From positions 1-12,860 of the forward strand of contig JAEZRD010000044.1 of NCBI GenBank assembly GCA_023440975.1: a DNA stretch of 12,860 bases. The letters are read 5' to 3'. Of this stretch, positions 6,904 through 12,806 are shown one piece after another. Under the pieces are notes generated by a model. That model saw nothing but the letters and a program-made list of their open reading frames with translations, ran no database searches and had not been told where the DNA came from. Each line of letters opens with the position of its first letter. Positions within the stretch are counted from its first letter, which is position 1. The DNA is from Methanobacteriota archaeon (GTDB lineage Archaea > Methanobacteriota > Methanobacteria > Methanobacteriales > Methanobacteriaceae). The translations under genes and the position numbers were made by a program.

Positions 6904-6945
6904 AGTATTACATCTTACAATTCTATTTATAAACATAATATTACT
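6904..6945 (-). promoter_or_regulatory. Promoter/operator repeat unit R4 (diverged)
   Basis: ATTAC boxes stand at 6907 and 6940, 33 bp apart as in R1-R3, with ATTTATA at the same internal offset (6925-6931). The outer nonamers are AGTATTACA and AATATTACT. The unit lies between the cbiO stop codon and its probable terminator. Confidence 0.4.
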
Positions 6946-6972
6946 TAAATTTTATGAAATCAATTTCAATAA

Positions 6973-7806
6973 TTATTTACCTAACCTTTCTTTAAAATCT
7001 CTTCTAGCTTGACTAATAGTTAAAGGATAATCTCCATCAAAATTAATAGCATCATTTTTCTCTAATATTTCAGCTAGATGAGCTATACGAGGTAAACGTA
7101 AATTAGCCCCTCTAATAGTAGTAACATCATCAAATACTTCTTTAGGAGTCCCCTCTTTAATAATTTTACCTTCTTTAATAACATAAAGACGCTTAGCATA
7201 TAATGGTACTAAATCCACATCATGAGTTGAAATTATAATAGCTATACCCTCTTTATTTAATTCATATAATAATTGTAGGATATGTGAAGCTCCTTTTGGA
7301 TCTAATCCACTAGTTGGTTCATCAAGTACCATGATTTTAGGTTTCATAGCTAAAACACCAGCTATAGCTACACGTTTTTTCTGTCCTCCACTTAAGTGAT
7401 GTGGTGGTTTTCTCTCAAATCCGCTCATCCCTACTCTTTTTAAGGATTCTGTAACTCTTCGTTCGACTTCTTCTTTAGGAAGTTTCATATTTAATGGTCC
7501 AAATGCTACATCTTCTTGTACAGTTGGTGCAAAAAGTTGATCATCAGGATTTTGAAATACTATACCTACTTTGGTTCTTACATCAAGTAATCCTTTTTTA
7601 CTGTAATCAATTGGTTTTCCATCTACTAATATTTCACCATGATCTGGTTTGTAGATTCCATTAAAATGTAGGAAGAGTGTTGATTTTCCAGCTCCATTTT
7701 TACCAAGTAATGCAACCATATCATTATCTTCAACAGTAATACTAACATCATTTAATGCACGTGTTCCATCTTCATATTTGTAAACTATATGTTTTGCTTC
7801 TAACAT
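6973..7806 (-). CDS. cbiO: Cobalt ECF transporter ATPase CbiO
   Basis: This cytoplasmic ATP-binding subunit powers the CbiMNQO cobalt importer. Its 277 residues contain Walker A GKNGAGKST (35-43), the Q-loop with Q85 in FQNPDDQLFAPTV (an ECF/CbiO-type sequence), the ABC signature LSGGQKKR (138-145), Walker B IMVLDEPTSGLD (158-169) and the switch histidine H195 in STHDVD. The C-terminal part (about 215-277) is the usual CbiO extension. The start ATG has GAGGT 9 nt upstream, which overlaps the end of cbiQ; the cbiQ stop is 6 nt before the start. It is the last gene of the operon; a hairpin/poly-T element follows at 6862-6892. A single ATPase gene implies a homodimer, as is usual for CbiO. Confidence 0.95.
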   Translation of the reverse strand: MLEAKHIVYKYEDGTRALNDVSITVEDNDMVALLGKNGAGKSTLFLHFNGIYKPDHGEILVDGKPIDYSKKGLLDVRTKVGIVFQNPDDQLFAPTVQEDVAFGPLNMKLPKEEVERRVTESLKRVGMSGFERKPPHHLSGGQKKRVAIAGVLAMKPKIMVLDEPTSGLDPKGASHILQLLYELNKEGIAIIISTHDVDLVPLYAKRLYVIKEGKIIKEGTPKEVFDDVTTIRGANLRLPRIAHLAEILEKNDAINFDGDYPLTISQARRDFKERLGK

Positions 7807-7812
7807 TATATT

Positions 7813-8505
7813 TTAACCTCTTTTACTTGGTTCATAAATTGGTATTTCCCCATCATATCCTCTAGATTCTAAGGTTCTTTGTAATGATTCTGCTTTTTCT
7901 AATGATTTAAAGAAGAGATTAGCTAAAACTGAACCTAAAGATCTGAAAGAATTCATATAACCATTAAATCCTAATCTTGATTTTTGTGCATCTTTCATAG
8001 TTTCTACTTCAACTATGAATATGAATATTATATTATACATTAACATTGATAGTTCAATAAATACTTTTGGAATATGAACTTTTGCAAGTGCATGTAAGAA
8101 ATCGTTTATTGGTGTAGTAAGTGCCATGAACCCTAAACATGAGAAACAAGCAAATACTCTGAAGAATGTTAAAGTTGCTAAGTTTAGTGCATCTTGATGA
8201 ATAACTACTCCCCATATTCCACTATCCCATATTACATGACCTACTCCGAAGAAGAATAATAAGTAAACACAGGTAATCGCCGTAAATGCAAATGGTATTG
8301 CAATGAATTTTAAGTATATTATTGGTTTTATGCGTGCTATTACCATTATTCCAAATGCAGCTAAGATTATAACTGCTATTTCAATTGGGACATATGAGCT
8401 GATTAATGCAAATATCATTACTCCAATTGATATAACAATTTTTAAATCTGAATTTACGTCACGTAATTTATTGGTTTGTGCAACATAATCTATATTTAAT
8501 GCCAT
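7813..8505 (-). CDS. cbiQ: Cobalt ECF transporter T component CbiQ
   Basis: This membrane coupling protein links the substrate-binding CbiMN part to CbiO. In its 230 residues there are about five transmembrane segments: a tightly spaced pair between residues 20 and 60, then about 65-90, 105-130 and 140-165. A cytoplasmic coupling region follows, with KSRLGFNGYMNSFRSLG and, near residue 214, the conserved SRG of ESRGYDG, which contacts the ATPase. The start ATG has AAAGGAT about 12 nt upstream. It is separated from cbiN by 95 nt containing a strong hairpin/T-run (8549-8588), unlike the tight spacing of the other cbi genes, so its expression may be set lower than that of cbiMN. Confidence 0.93.
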   Translation of the reverse strand: MALNIDYVAQTNKLRDVNSDLKIVISIGVMIFALISSYVPIEIAVIILAAFGIMVIARIKPIIYLKFIAIPFAFTAITCVYLLFFFGVGHVIWDSGIWGVVIHQDALNLATLTFFRVFACFSCLGFMALTTPINDFLHALAKVHIPKVFIELSMLMYNIIFIFIVEVETMKDAQKSRLGFNGYMNSFRSLGSVLANLFFKSLEKAESLQRTLESRGYDGEIPIYEPSKRG

Positions 8506-8548
8506 TTTAAAAATTTATCCTTTAATTTTTTTTGTAGTTTTAATTTAT

Positions 8549-8588
8549 AAAAAAAAATAGATTTTATAAAGATGATTATAAAATCTAT
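8549..8588 (-). terminator. Hairpin plus T9 between cbiN and cbiQ
   Basis: ATAGATTTTATA (8557-8568) and TATAAAATCTAT (8577-8588) form a perfect 12-bp inverted repeat with an 8-nt loop. On the minus strand the stem is directly followed by a run of Ts. Inside an operon this suggests partial termination or an RNA processing/stability element that sets the cbiMN to cbiQO ratio. Confidence 0.55.
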
Positions 8589-8600
8589 ATTAAAATTTTA

Positions 8601-8927
8601 TTATTTTGAATATGAATTTTCTACTGGTTTTTGTTCTTGTTGTTTATATTTTCTTTGGGCTCTCCAGTATCCTAAGAAATAACCAAGGATTATAGTTCCT
8701 ATTGCTGTTTGAACACAGAATAATAAACTTTGAATTTCACTACTTGGAGGTTCCCATATTGAATTGAACCATGGTGTGTATCCTGTTGCTTCTATAGCTT
8801 TTCCACCAGCATCATCTGATCCACCAAAATAACCTTGATTTTCACCTAAACCATTATACATTGCTAAAGGAGCTATAACTATAATTGCTACTATAACTAA
8901 TAATAATATATACATTTTAGTTTTCAT
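8601..8927 (-). CDS. cbiN: Cobalt ECF transporter accessory subunit CbiN
   Basis: This small membrane protein works with CbiM in metal capture. The 108 residues have an N-terminal helix (about 6-25), an extracytoplasmic loop with FGGSDDAGGKAIE and YTPWFNSIWEPPSSEIQSLLF (the characteristic CbiN loop ahead of the second helix), a second helix (about 66-87) and a basic/glutamine-rich tail. The length is normal for the family. The start has a very strong AAGGAGGA site about 11 nt upstream, overlapping the end of cbiM (20 nt gap). In characterised CbiMNQO systems CbiN loads metal into CbiM through this loop. The presence of CbiN, rather than NikN/NikL, together with the CbiM motifs argues for cobalt over nickel. 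Confidence 0.93.
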   Translation of the reverse strand: MKTKMYILLLVIVAIIVIAPLAMYNGLGENQGYFGGSDDAGGKAIEATGYTPWFNSIWEPPSSEIQSLLFCVQTAIGTIILGYFLGYWRAQRKYKQQEQKPVENSYSK

Positions 8928-8947
8928 AATTTAACAGTCCTCCTTAA

Positions 8948-9655
8948 TTAGATTGCAGATCCTTTATCATCAGCAATTGCTTCTTGTTCAGCAGCTTCTG
9001 CTTCTTCTGGAGTTAATGAACCTAATTTTTCTAGGAGTTTTGGTTTGTTTTTCTTTAACATATCCCATATTACAACTGTTAAAATACCTTCTGCAATTGC
9101 AAGTGGTATTTGTGTTATTGCAAATATTGCGAAGAATTTTATGAAAGCTGATGTGAAAGTTGGTATTGGGAATGCTAATGATAATTGAACAGCTGTTGTT
9201 ACATAAGTTAATAAGTCACCTAAGAATGCTGCAAAGAATATTGCAACTGTTGAATTCTTTTTGTAAAGTGCTCTGTATATAGCCCATGCTACAAATGGTC
9301 CAACTATTCCCATTGAAAAACAGTTTGCTCCTAATGTGGTTAATCCTCCGTGAGCTAAGATTATAGCTTGGAAAAGTAGTACTATTACAGCTAGTACGGA
9401 TGTTGCTGCAGGTCCAAATAATGCTGCACCTAATCCGTTACCACAAGGGTGTGAGCAACTTCCTGTTACTGAAGGCATTTTTAGTGATGATAGTACAAAC
9501 ATGTATGCTCCAGATACTGCGAGTAGTGCTTTTGATTCAGGTGCTGATTCGAATGTTTTTTTGATTTGTATGATTCCCCATGCTACGACTGGTATCATTA
9601 GTATATACCAAAATAGACACCATAGTGGCGGTAGGAATCCTTCCATAATATGCAT
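8948..9655 (-). CDS. cbiM: Cobalt ECF transporter substrate-binding protein CbiM
   Basis: This is the membrane S component that binds the metal ion. Its 235 residues begin MHIMEGFLPP, the invariant N-terminus in which the amino group and His2 are metal ligands, so the ATG at 9655 must be the start even though another ATG follows at codon 4. A GGAGAG site lies 10 nt upstream. The second ligand region is GSCSHPCGNGLGA with H69, the CbiM version of this loop. About six or seven membrane helices follow, with AHGGLTTLGANCFSMGIVGP as a typical family block. The C-terminus has an acidic alanine-rich tail (EEAEAAEQEAIADD). It is the first gene of cbiMNQO. Cobalt is the likely substrate, consistent with corrinoid-dependent methanogenesis. 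Confidence 0.95.
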   Translation of the reverse strand: MHIMEGFLPPLWCLFWYILMIPVVAWGIIQIKKTFESAPESKALLAVSGAYMFVLSSLKMPSVTGSCSHPCGNGLGAALFGPAATSVLAVIVLLFQAIILAHGGLTTLGANCFSMGIVGPFVAWAIYRALYKKNSTVAIFFAAFLGDLLTYVTTAVQLSLAFPIPTFTSAFIKFFAIFAITQIPLAIAEGILTVVIWDMLKKNKPKLLEKLGSLTPEEAEAAEQEAIADDKGSAI

Positions 9656-9973
9656 TTTTTAATTTCTCTCCATATATTTAATTTTCTTTTGTAAAAGTAA
9701 AATCATTAAAGTATAATTGAAAATAATTAAAGTTTACTTTACAATAATTAATTAGTTCGTAACCATATATAAGCATTACTATTTTATTCAAATAAACATG
9801 ATGCCAATAAAGTTAGTTGAATAAAAAACTCTTGAATAAATTTAACTTCATTTAAATATTTAAAATTTACCATAAAAACTCAACAAAAAAAATATCAAAA
9901 AATAAACTATAAAATAAAAAAACAACAAAAATGAAAAATAATAGAAAAAAATATCAAAAAAATGTGATTAACC
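9656..9973. other. Divergent cbiM / pyrF control region
   Basis: This 318-bp stretch has no gene. It holds a two-way TATA element (9763-9773), an ATTACT half-site (9775-9780), three TTATTCAA/TTGAATAA boxes (9782-9791, 9817-9826, 9832-9840) and a very A-rich pyrF leader (9865-9965). The leader has a near-duplicate AAAAAATATCAAAAAA at about 9886 and 9946. Confidence 0.7.
9763..9780 (-). promoter_or_regulatory. cbiM promoter: TATA box with adjoining AGTAAT half-site
   Basis: The minus strand reads AGTAATGC then TTATATATGG. The TATA element predicts a start near 9742 and a leader of about 85 nt. The preceding AAAATAGTAAT matches the sequence in front of the R2 TATA box upstream of the P-type ATPase. 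Read on the plus strand, the same CATATATAAG could serve pyrF, with a start near 9793. Confidence 0.5.
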
Positions 9974-10621
9974 ATGAAAATAAAAAACAACCTCATTTTA
10001 GCAATGGATTTAATGGACCTAAAAGAAGCAGAAAAAGTCTGTGAATCAATAGGATCCCAAATAGATACTATAAAAATAGGATACCCCCTAACACTAGCAG
10101 AAGGTACTAAAACAATACAAATATTTAAAGATAACTTCAATTATCAAGTAATATGTGATTACAAAGTAGCAGACATTCCTGCAACAAACTCAAAAATAGC
10201 AGAACAAACATTCAAAGCTGGAGCAGATGGAATAATATGCCACGGATTTGTAGGTCCAGATAGTGTAAAAGCATGTAAAGAAAAAGCAGAAGAATATGAA
10301 AAAGATGTATTCCTATTAACTGAAATGTCACACCCTGGAGCAAAAAAATTCCTACAAAAAGACGCATATGAAATAGCTAAAATGGGAGTTGAAATGGGAA
10401 TCACAAATTATGTAGCTCCTGCAACACGAATAAATAGATTAAAAGATATCAGAGAAATAGTAGGTAAAGATGCATTCATAATATCCCCGGGAGTTGGTAA
10501 ACAAGGAGGAGAAGCTAAAAAAACTTTAGAATATGCAAGTGCAATAATTGTAGGAAGATCTATTTACGAATCTGAAGACCCAAAAATTGCAACTGAAAAT
10601 ATGATAAACTCAACAAAATAA
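9974..10621 (+). CDS. pyrF: Orotidine 5'-phosphate decarboxylase
   Basis: This enzyme catalyses the last step of UMP synthesis, decarboxylating OMP to UMP. It is a 215-residue TIM barrel, normal for archaeal PyrF. Active-site residues are all present: D12 in LAMD, K34 in IKIGYP, the D62-x-K64-x-x-D67 triad in DYKVADIP, S119 in TEMSHPGA, Q177 in SPGVGKQGG and R195 in VGRSIY. These line up at a constant offset of eight with D20, K42, D70, K72, D75, S127, Q185 and R203 of the Methanothermobacter enzyme as I remember it. The start ATG is preceded by GTGATT about 6-8 nt upstream, a moderate ribosome-binding site. It is transcribed divergently from cbiM. Codons are strongly A-ending (ATA, GCA, CTA). 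Confidence 0.97.
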   Translation: MKIKNNLILAMDLMDLKEAEKVCESIGSQIDTIKIGYPLTLAEGTKTIQIFKDNFNYQVICDYKVADIPATNSKIAEQTFKAGADGIICHGFVGPDSVKACKEKAEEYEKDVFLLTEMSHPGAKKFLQKDAYEIAKMGVEMGITNYVAPATRINRLKDIREIVGKDAFIISPGVGKQGGEAKKTLEYASAIIVGRSIYESEDPKIATENMINSTK

Positions 10622-10640
10622 TAAAAAAAATTAAAATATT

Positions 10641-10659
10641 TTATTAAAACTTTTAATAA
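10641..10659 (+). terminator. Palindrome downstream of pyrF, possible terminator
   Basis: TTATTAAAACTTTTAATAA is a perfect 19-bp palindrome 20 nt after the pyrF stop codon, in a T-rich stretch that includes ATATTTTATT. It could fold as a 7-bp stem, but no long T-run follows, so termination here would depend on the T-tracts more than on the stem. Confidence 0.3.
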
Positions 10660-10716
10660 TTAATACTATTAACTATAATGCCATTAAAACCTCAACAAAC
10701 AATAGAAAGGAAAGTT

Positions 10717-10724
10717 TTATATTT
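10717..10724 (+). promoter_or_regulatory. Candidate promoter of the DUF5654-like gene
   Basis: TTTATATT is preceded by GGAAAG, resembling BRE plus TATA box. It predicts a start near 10745 and a leader of about 90 nt containing one of the two 51-bp-spaced repeats. Confidence 0.45.
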
Positions 10725-10727
10725 TAG

Positions 10728-10816
10728 AAACAAAAAATATAATATTGCAAATTCTATTTAAAAAGTTGCAAGATTTATAAACAAAAAATAGGATTTAGCA
10801 ATTTTTATTTAAAAAA
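10728..10816 (+). repeat. Two imperfect tandem repeats, period 51 bp
   Basis: A 38-bp block beginning AAACAAAAAATA occurs at 10728-10765 and again at 10779-10816, with about 31 of 38 positions equal. Each copy contains a GCAA core and ends in TATTTAAAAA. The copies fill the space between the likely TATA box and the ribosome-binding site of the following gene. Confidence 0.6.
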
Positions 10817-10835
10817 TTTTAAAAGGTTAAAAAAA

Positions 10836-11078
10836 ATGGCAAGTGAATTTACAAAATTAACAATGAAAACTATGATTGAATTAATAACAACTGCTTTTGC
10901 ATTCGTTGCAGGGCTAGCATGGAACCAAGCAATCCAAACCGCAATAAACCAAGTATTTAAAGCAGGAGGAGCCCTTACAGGACTATTAATTTATGCAATT
11001 ATAGTTACAATCGTCGCAGTCATCGCTACAGTATTACTTGTAAGAACTGCAGCAAGAATGGGTATCGAAACAGAATAA
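10836..11078 (+). CDS. Small two-helix membrane protein (DUF5654-like)
   Basis: This 80-residue protein has two predicted membrane helices, about residues 11-29 (ending FAFVAGLAWNQAI) and 45-69 (YAIIVTIVAVIATVLLV). A short amphipathic NQAIQTAINQVFKAGG loop joins them and a charged end follows. The FxFVAGLAWNxAI signature and size recall the DUF5654 family of methanogen small membrane proteins; no function is known to me. The ribosome-binding site AAAGGT is about 9 nt upstream of the ATG. The gene stands alone, with its own promoter-like TATA box and a strong terminator hairpin just downstream. A short, monocistronic gene with clean signals at both ends suggests good expression. Confidence 0.8.
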   Translation: MASEFTKLTMKTMIELITTAFAFVAGLAWNQAIQTAINQVFKAGGALTGLLIYAIIVTIVAVIATVLLVRTAARMGIETE

Positions 11079-11118
11079 AAAAAAGACTAATCGGAAAATT
11101 CATAAAAATGAATTTTCC
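11077..11118. terminator. Bidirectional terminator between convergent genes
   Basis: GGAAAATTCAT and ATGAATTTTCC (11093-11103 and 11108-11118) form a perfect 11-bp stem with an AAAA loop. On the plus strand it is followed by ATTTTACTAATTTTT. On the minus strand it is followed, after GATTAGTC, by eight Ts. It therefore suits both the plus-strand gene ending at 11078 and the minus-strand gene ending at 11155. Confidence 0.75.
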
Positions 11119-11154
11119 ATTTTACTAATTTTTAAAATAAACATACTATTTTTC

Positions 11155-11694
11155 TTAAGCACTTACCAAATACTTTTCAAACAAATATCTAGCTAATTCA
11201 TAAGATAATTCAAAAAGGATAAAGTATACAAAACTAATTAATTGTAAAAATCCAAATAAAGCTAGTAATAAAATTACAACCTTCATTGTGAAACGATAAT
11301 CAAAAAAGTATTCAAAAAATTTACCCTTAGAATAAACTTTAGGATTATCATTACCTAACTCATCAATCCAAGCACCTAAAAGACAAGCTAAAAGTATAAA
11401 ACCATTTATTCCTGGAATTCCACATATTGCTACAATAATTAAAAAAGTTAGTAAAGTTGCTATGTGATGAACTCCATCAACTTTCATAGCCAAAAGGTTA
11501 CCTACTAATATTCCTATAAAAATATATGCTGCATCCATACTTGTTACAGTTGCATAAGCTGCGAAAATTCCACAGATTATTCCAAGAAATATTGCTAAGT
11601 TTCTATTGTTTTTTTCATCAAATTCATCATCACTGAATTTCATGAAAAATCCTGATAATGCATAGGATGCAGCTAATATTATGGCATTTATCAT
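11155..11694 (-). CDS. Polytopic membrane protein of unknown function
   Basis: I do not recognise this 179-residue protein. It has about six hydrophobic segments: residues 2-18, 33-52, 54-70, 76-93, 95-107 and a long one at about 135-165. A conserved-looking acidic motif, KFSDDEFDEKNNR (19-31), lies after the first helix and could face the cytoplasm. A second polar loop, WIDELGNDNPKVYSKGKFFEYFFDYRF (107-133), mixes acidic and aromatic residues. The gene starts 13 nt after the deoxyhypusine synthase stop codon with no strong ribosome-binding site, so the two probably share a message and may be translationally linked. The acidic motifs after a helix are loosely like those of intramembrane metal-dependent enzymes, but this is too weak for a functional call. 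Confidence 0.75.
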   Translation of the reverse strand: MINAIILAASYALSGFFMKFSDDEFDEKNNRNLAIFLGIICGIFAAYATVTSMDAAYIFIGILVGNLLAMKVDGVHHIATLLTFLIIVAICGIPGINGFILLACLLGAWIDELGNDNPKVYSKGKFFEYFFDYRFTMKVVILLLALFGFLQLISFVYFILFELSYELARYLFEKYLVSA

Positions 11695-11707
11695 ATTATC
11701 ATTAAAT

Positions 11708-12658
11708 TTATTCTATTTTATCTAAAGCCGCAGCAAGTATTAATGGGAACATTACTGTCACATCTCCCACTACATTTGCTAAGTTAGAACCTGATTTAGC
11801 TTTTGACCAACTTTTTGCTTCTTCTAATGGTGCACCACTTAAACTTCCAGTTTCCGGACGATCCATAGTGATTTGTATAGCTGCATCTAATCCCCCTTTT
11901 AATAATGTTGATGCCATGGTATAATGTTTTGGAACTCCTCCACCAAGGAATAGTCCACCGATTTGTGGTGATTCAAATACTAAATCTGAGAAGTGATGCA
12001 TATCTTTTACTGCATCAAGAACTAGATTGTGGTCTTGTGTAAACATCCATAATTGTAATCCAAACATACTGTCTATAATTCCTGGGGCAAATATATCTAC
12101 ATCATTTATTGCTGCTTGGTGAAGAATACTGTTTTCATCATCTATCATTAATCCTATTTCTCGAAGTAAATCATTTATGCTAATTATTCCTTTGTCTTTA
12201 GGATTATCTAATTTTTTACTTATTTTTTCGAAGATTTTTGTGATTTCTGTTTCAAATATTTCAAAATCATCATTTTGTGTGTAAACATCCGCTATTCTTC
12301 CAATTCCTGCTTTTTGTAATTTTTCATCATCATTTCCGAAGTCTTTATAATGTCTTCCTCCAAATGATTCTAAAAGGTCATGGGTGATGTTTGCTCCACT
12401 TGTTACAAGGACATCAATGTATTGATTTTTTATCATGCAAGCGATTATGTTTCTTAATCCTCCAGGTACTTGAGGTCCTGCTACACTCATAAATATATTC
12501 ATGTCTTCTTCATTTATCATTTTTGCAAGTAAATCTGATGCTCTTGCTATTCTTCCTGATCCAAGTACTCCACAGTTTTCAAACTCTGTCATTAGTTCTG
12601 ATACTTTCATATCTTTTTTTATATTCATTTGAGTAACTTTAGTTTGGTCTATTCTCAT
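11708..12658 (-). CDS. dys: Deoxyhypusine synthase
   Basis: This enzyme transfers the aminobutyl group of spermidine to a lysine of translation factor aIF5A in an NAD-dependent reaction, the first step toward hypusine. The 316-residue sequence has GVLGSGRIARA near residue 30, SVAGPQVPGGLRNII, TSGANITHDLLESFGG, IFAPGIIDSMFG, GGLFLGGGVPKHYTM, DAAIQITMDRPETGSLSGAPLEEA and the catalytic-lysine segment SWSKAK with K286 in the position of the human active-site lysine, followed by VVGDVTVMFPLILAAAL. The length is normal. The start at the ATG at 12658 is preferred; an internal ATG eleven codons in is possible, and neither has a strong ribosome-binding site. It is first in a two-gene unit with the unknown membrane protein. 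The enzyme is found in archaea and eukaryotes and supports the archaeal assignment. Confidence 0.95.
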   Translation of the reverse strand: MRIDQTKVTQMNIKKDMKVSELMTEFENCGVLGSGRIARASDLLAKMINEEDMNIFMSVAGPQVPGGLRNIIACMIKNQYIDVLVTSGANITHDLLESFGGRHYKDFGNDDEKLQKAGIGRIADVYTQNDDFEIFETEITKIFEKISKKLDNPKDKGIISINDLLREIGLMIDDENSILHQAAINDVDIFAPGIIDSMFGLQLWMFTQDHNLVLDAVKDMHHFSDLVFESPQIGGLFLGGGVPKHYTMASTLLKGGLDAAIQITMDRPETGSLSGAPLEEAKSWSKAKSGSNLANVVGDVTVMFPLILAAALDKIE

Positions 12659-12679
12659 AAAATCATCATACTAAAAATT

Positions 12680-12690
12680 GTTTTATAGTT
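12680..12690 (-). promoter_or_regulatory. Possible dys TATA box
   Basis: The minus strand reads AACTATAAAAC. A start about 26 nt away would fall at 12658-12662, giving a nearly leaderless message, which would agree with the weak ribosome-binding site. Other A/T strings upstream (for example around 12781-12795) are alternatives. Confidence 0.3.
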
Positions 12691-12806
12691 AAAAATTAAA
12701 AATTTTATTTAATAAAAAAAAAGTTTTAAAAAAAAATAGTGGGAAAAAATTTATTTCCTTTTTAAATTTTTGAATTAATATTATTATAATATTTTTATTC
12801 TAGTAT

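Noticed and set aside
6541..6946. Four repeats considered as a CRISPR array
   Set aside because: Unit offsets are irregular (92, 180, 94 bp), the units diverge and each contains a TATA-like core; there is no leader or cas gene.
6526..6972. Insertion sequence remnant or attachment site in the gap before the ATPase
   Set aside because: There is no terminal inverted repeat pair, target duplication or transposase fragment; the repeats are all in the same orientation.
9656..9740. Cobalamin riboswitch in the cbiM leader
   Set aside because: The leader is only about 85 nt, very AT-rich, and shows none of the conserved B12-box sequence.
10678..10761. Plus-strand open frame of 27 codons (begins MPLKPQQTIE) before the DUF5654-like gene
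   Set aside because: It has no ribosome-binding site and overlaps the likely TATA box and the first 51-bp-period repeat.
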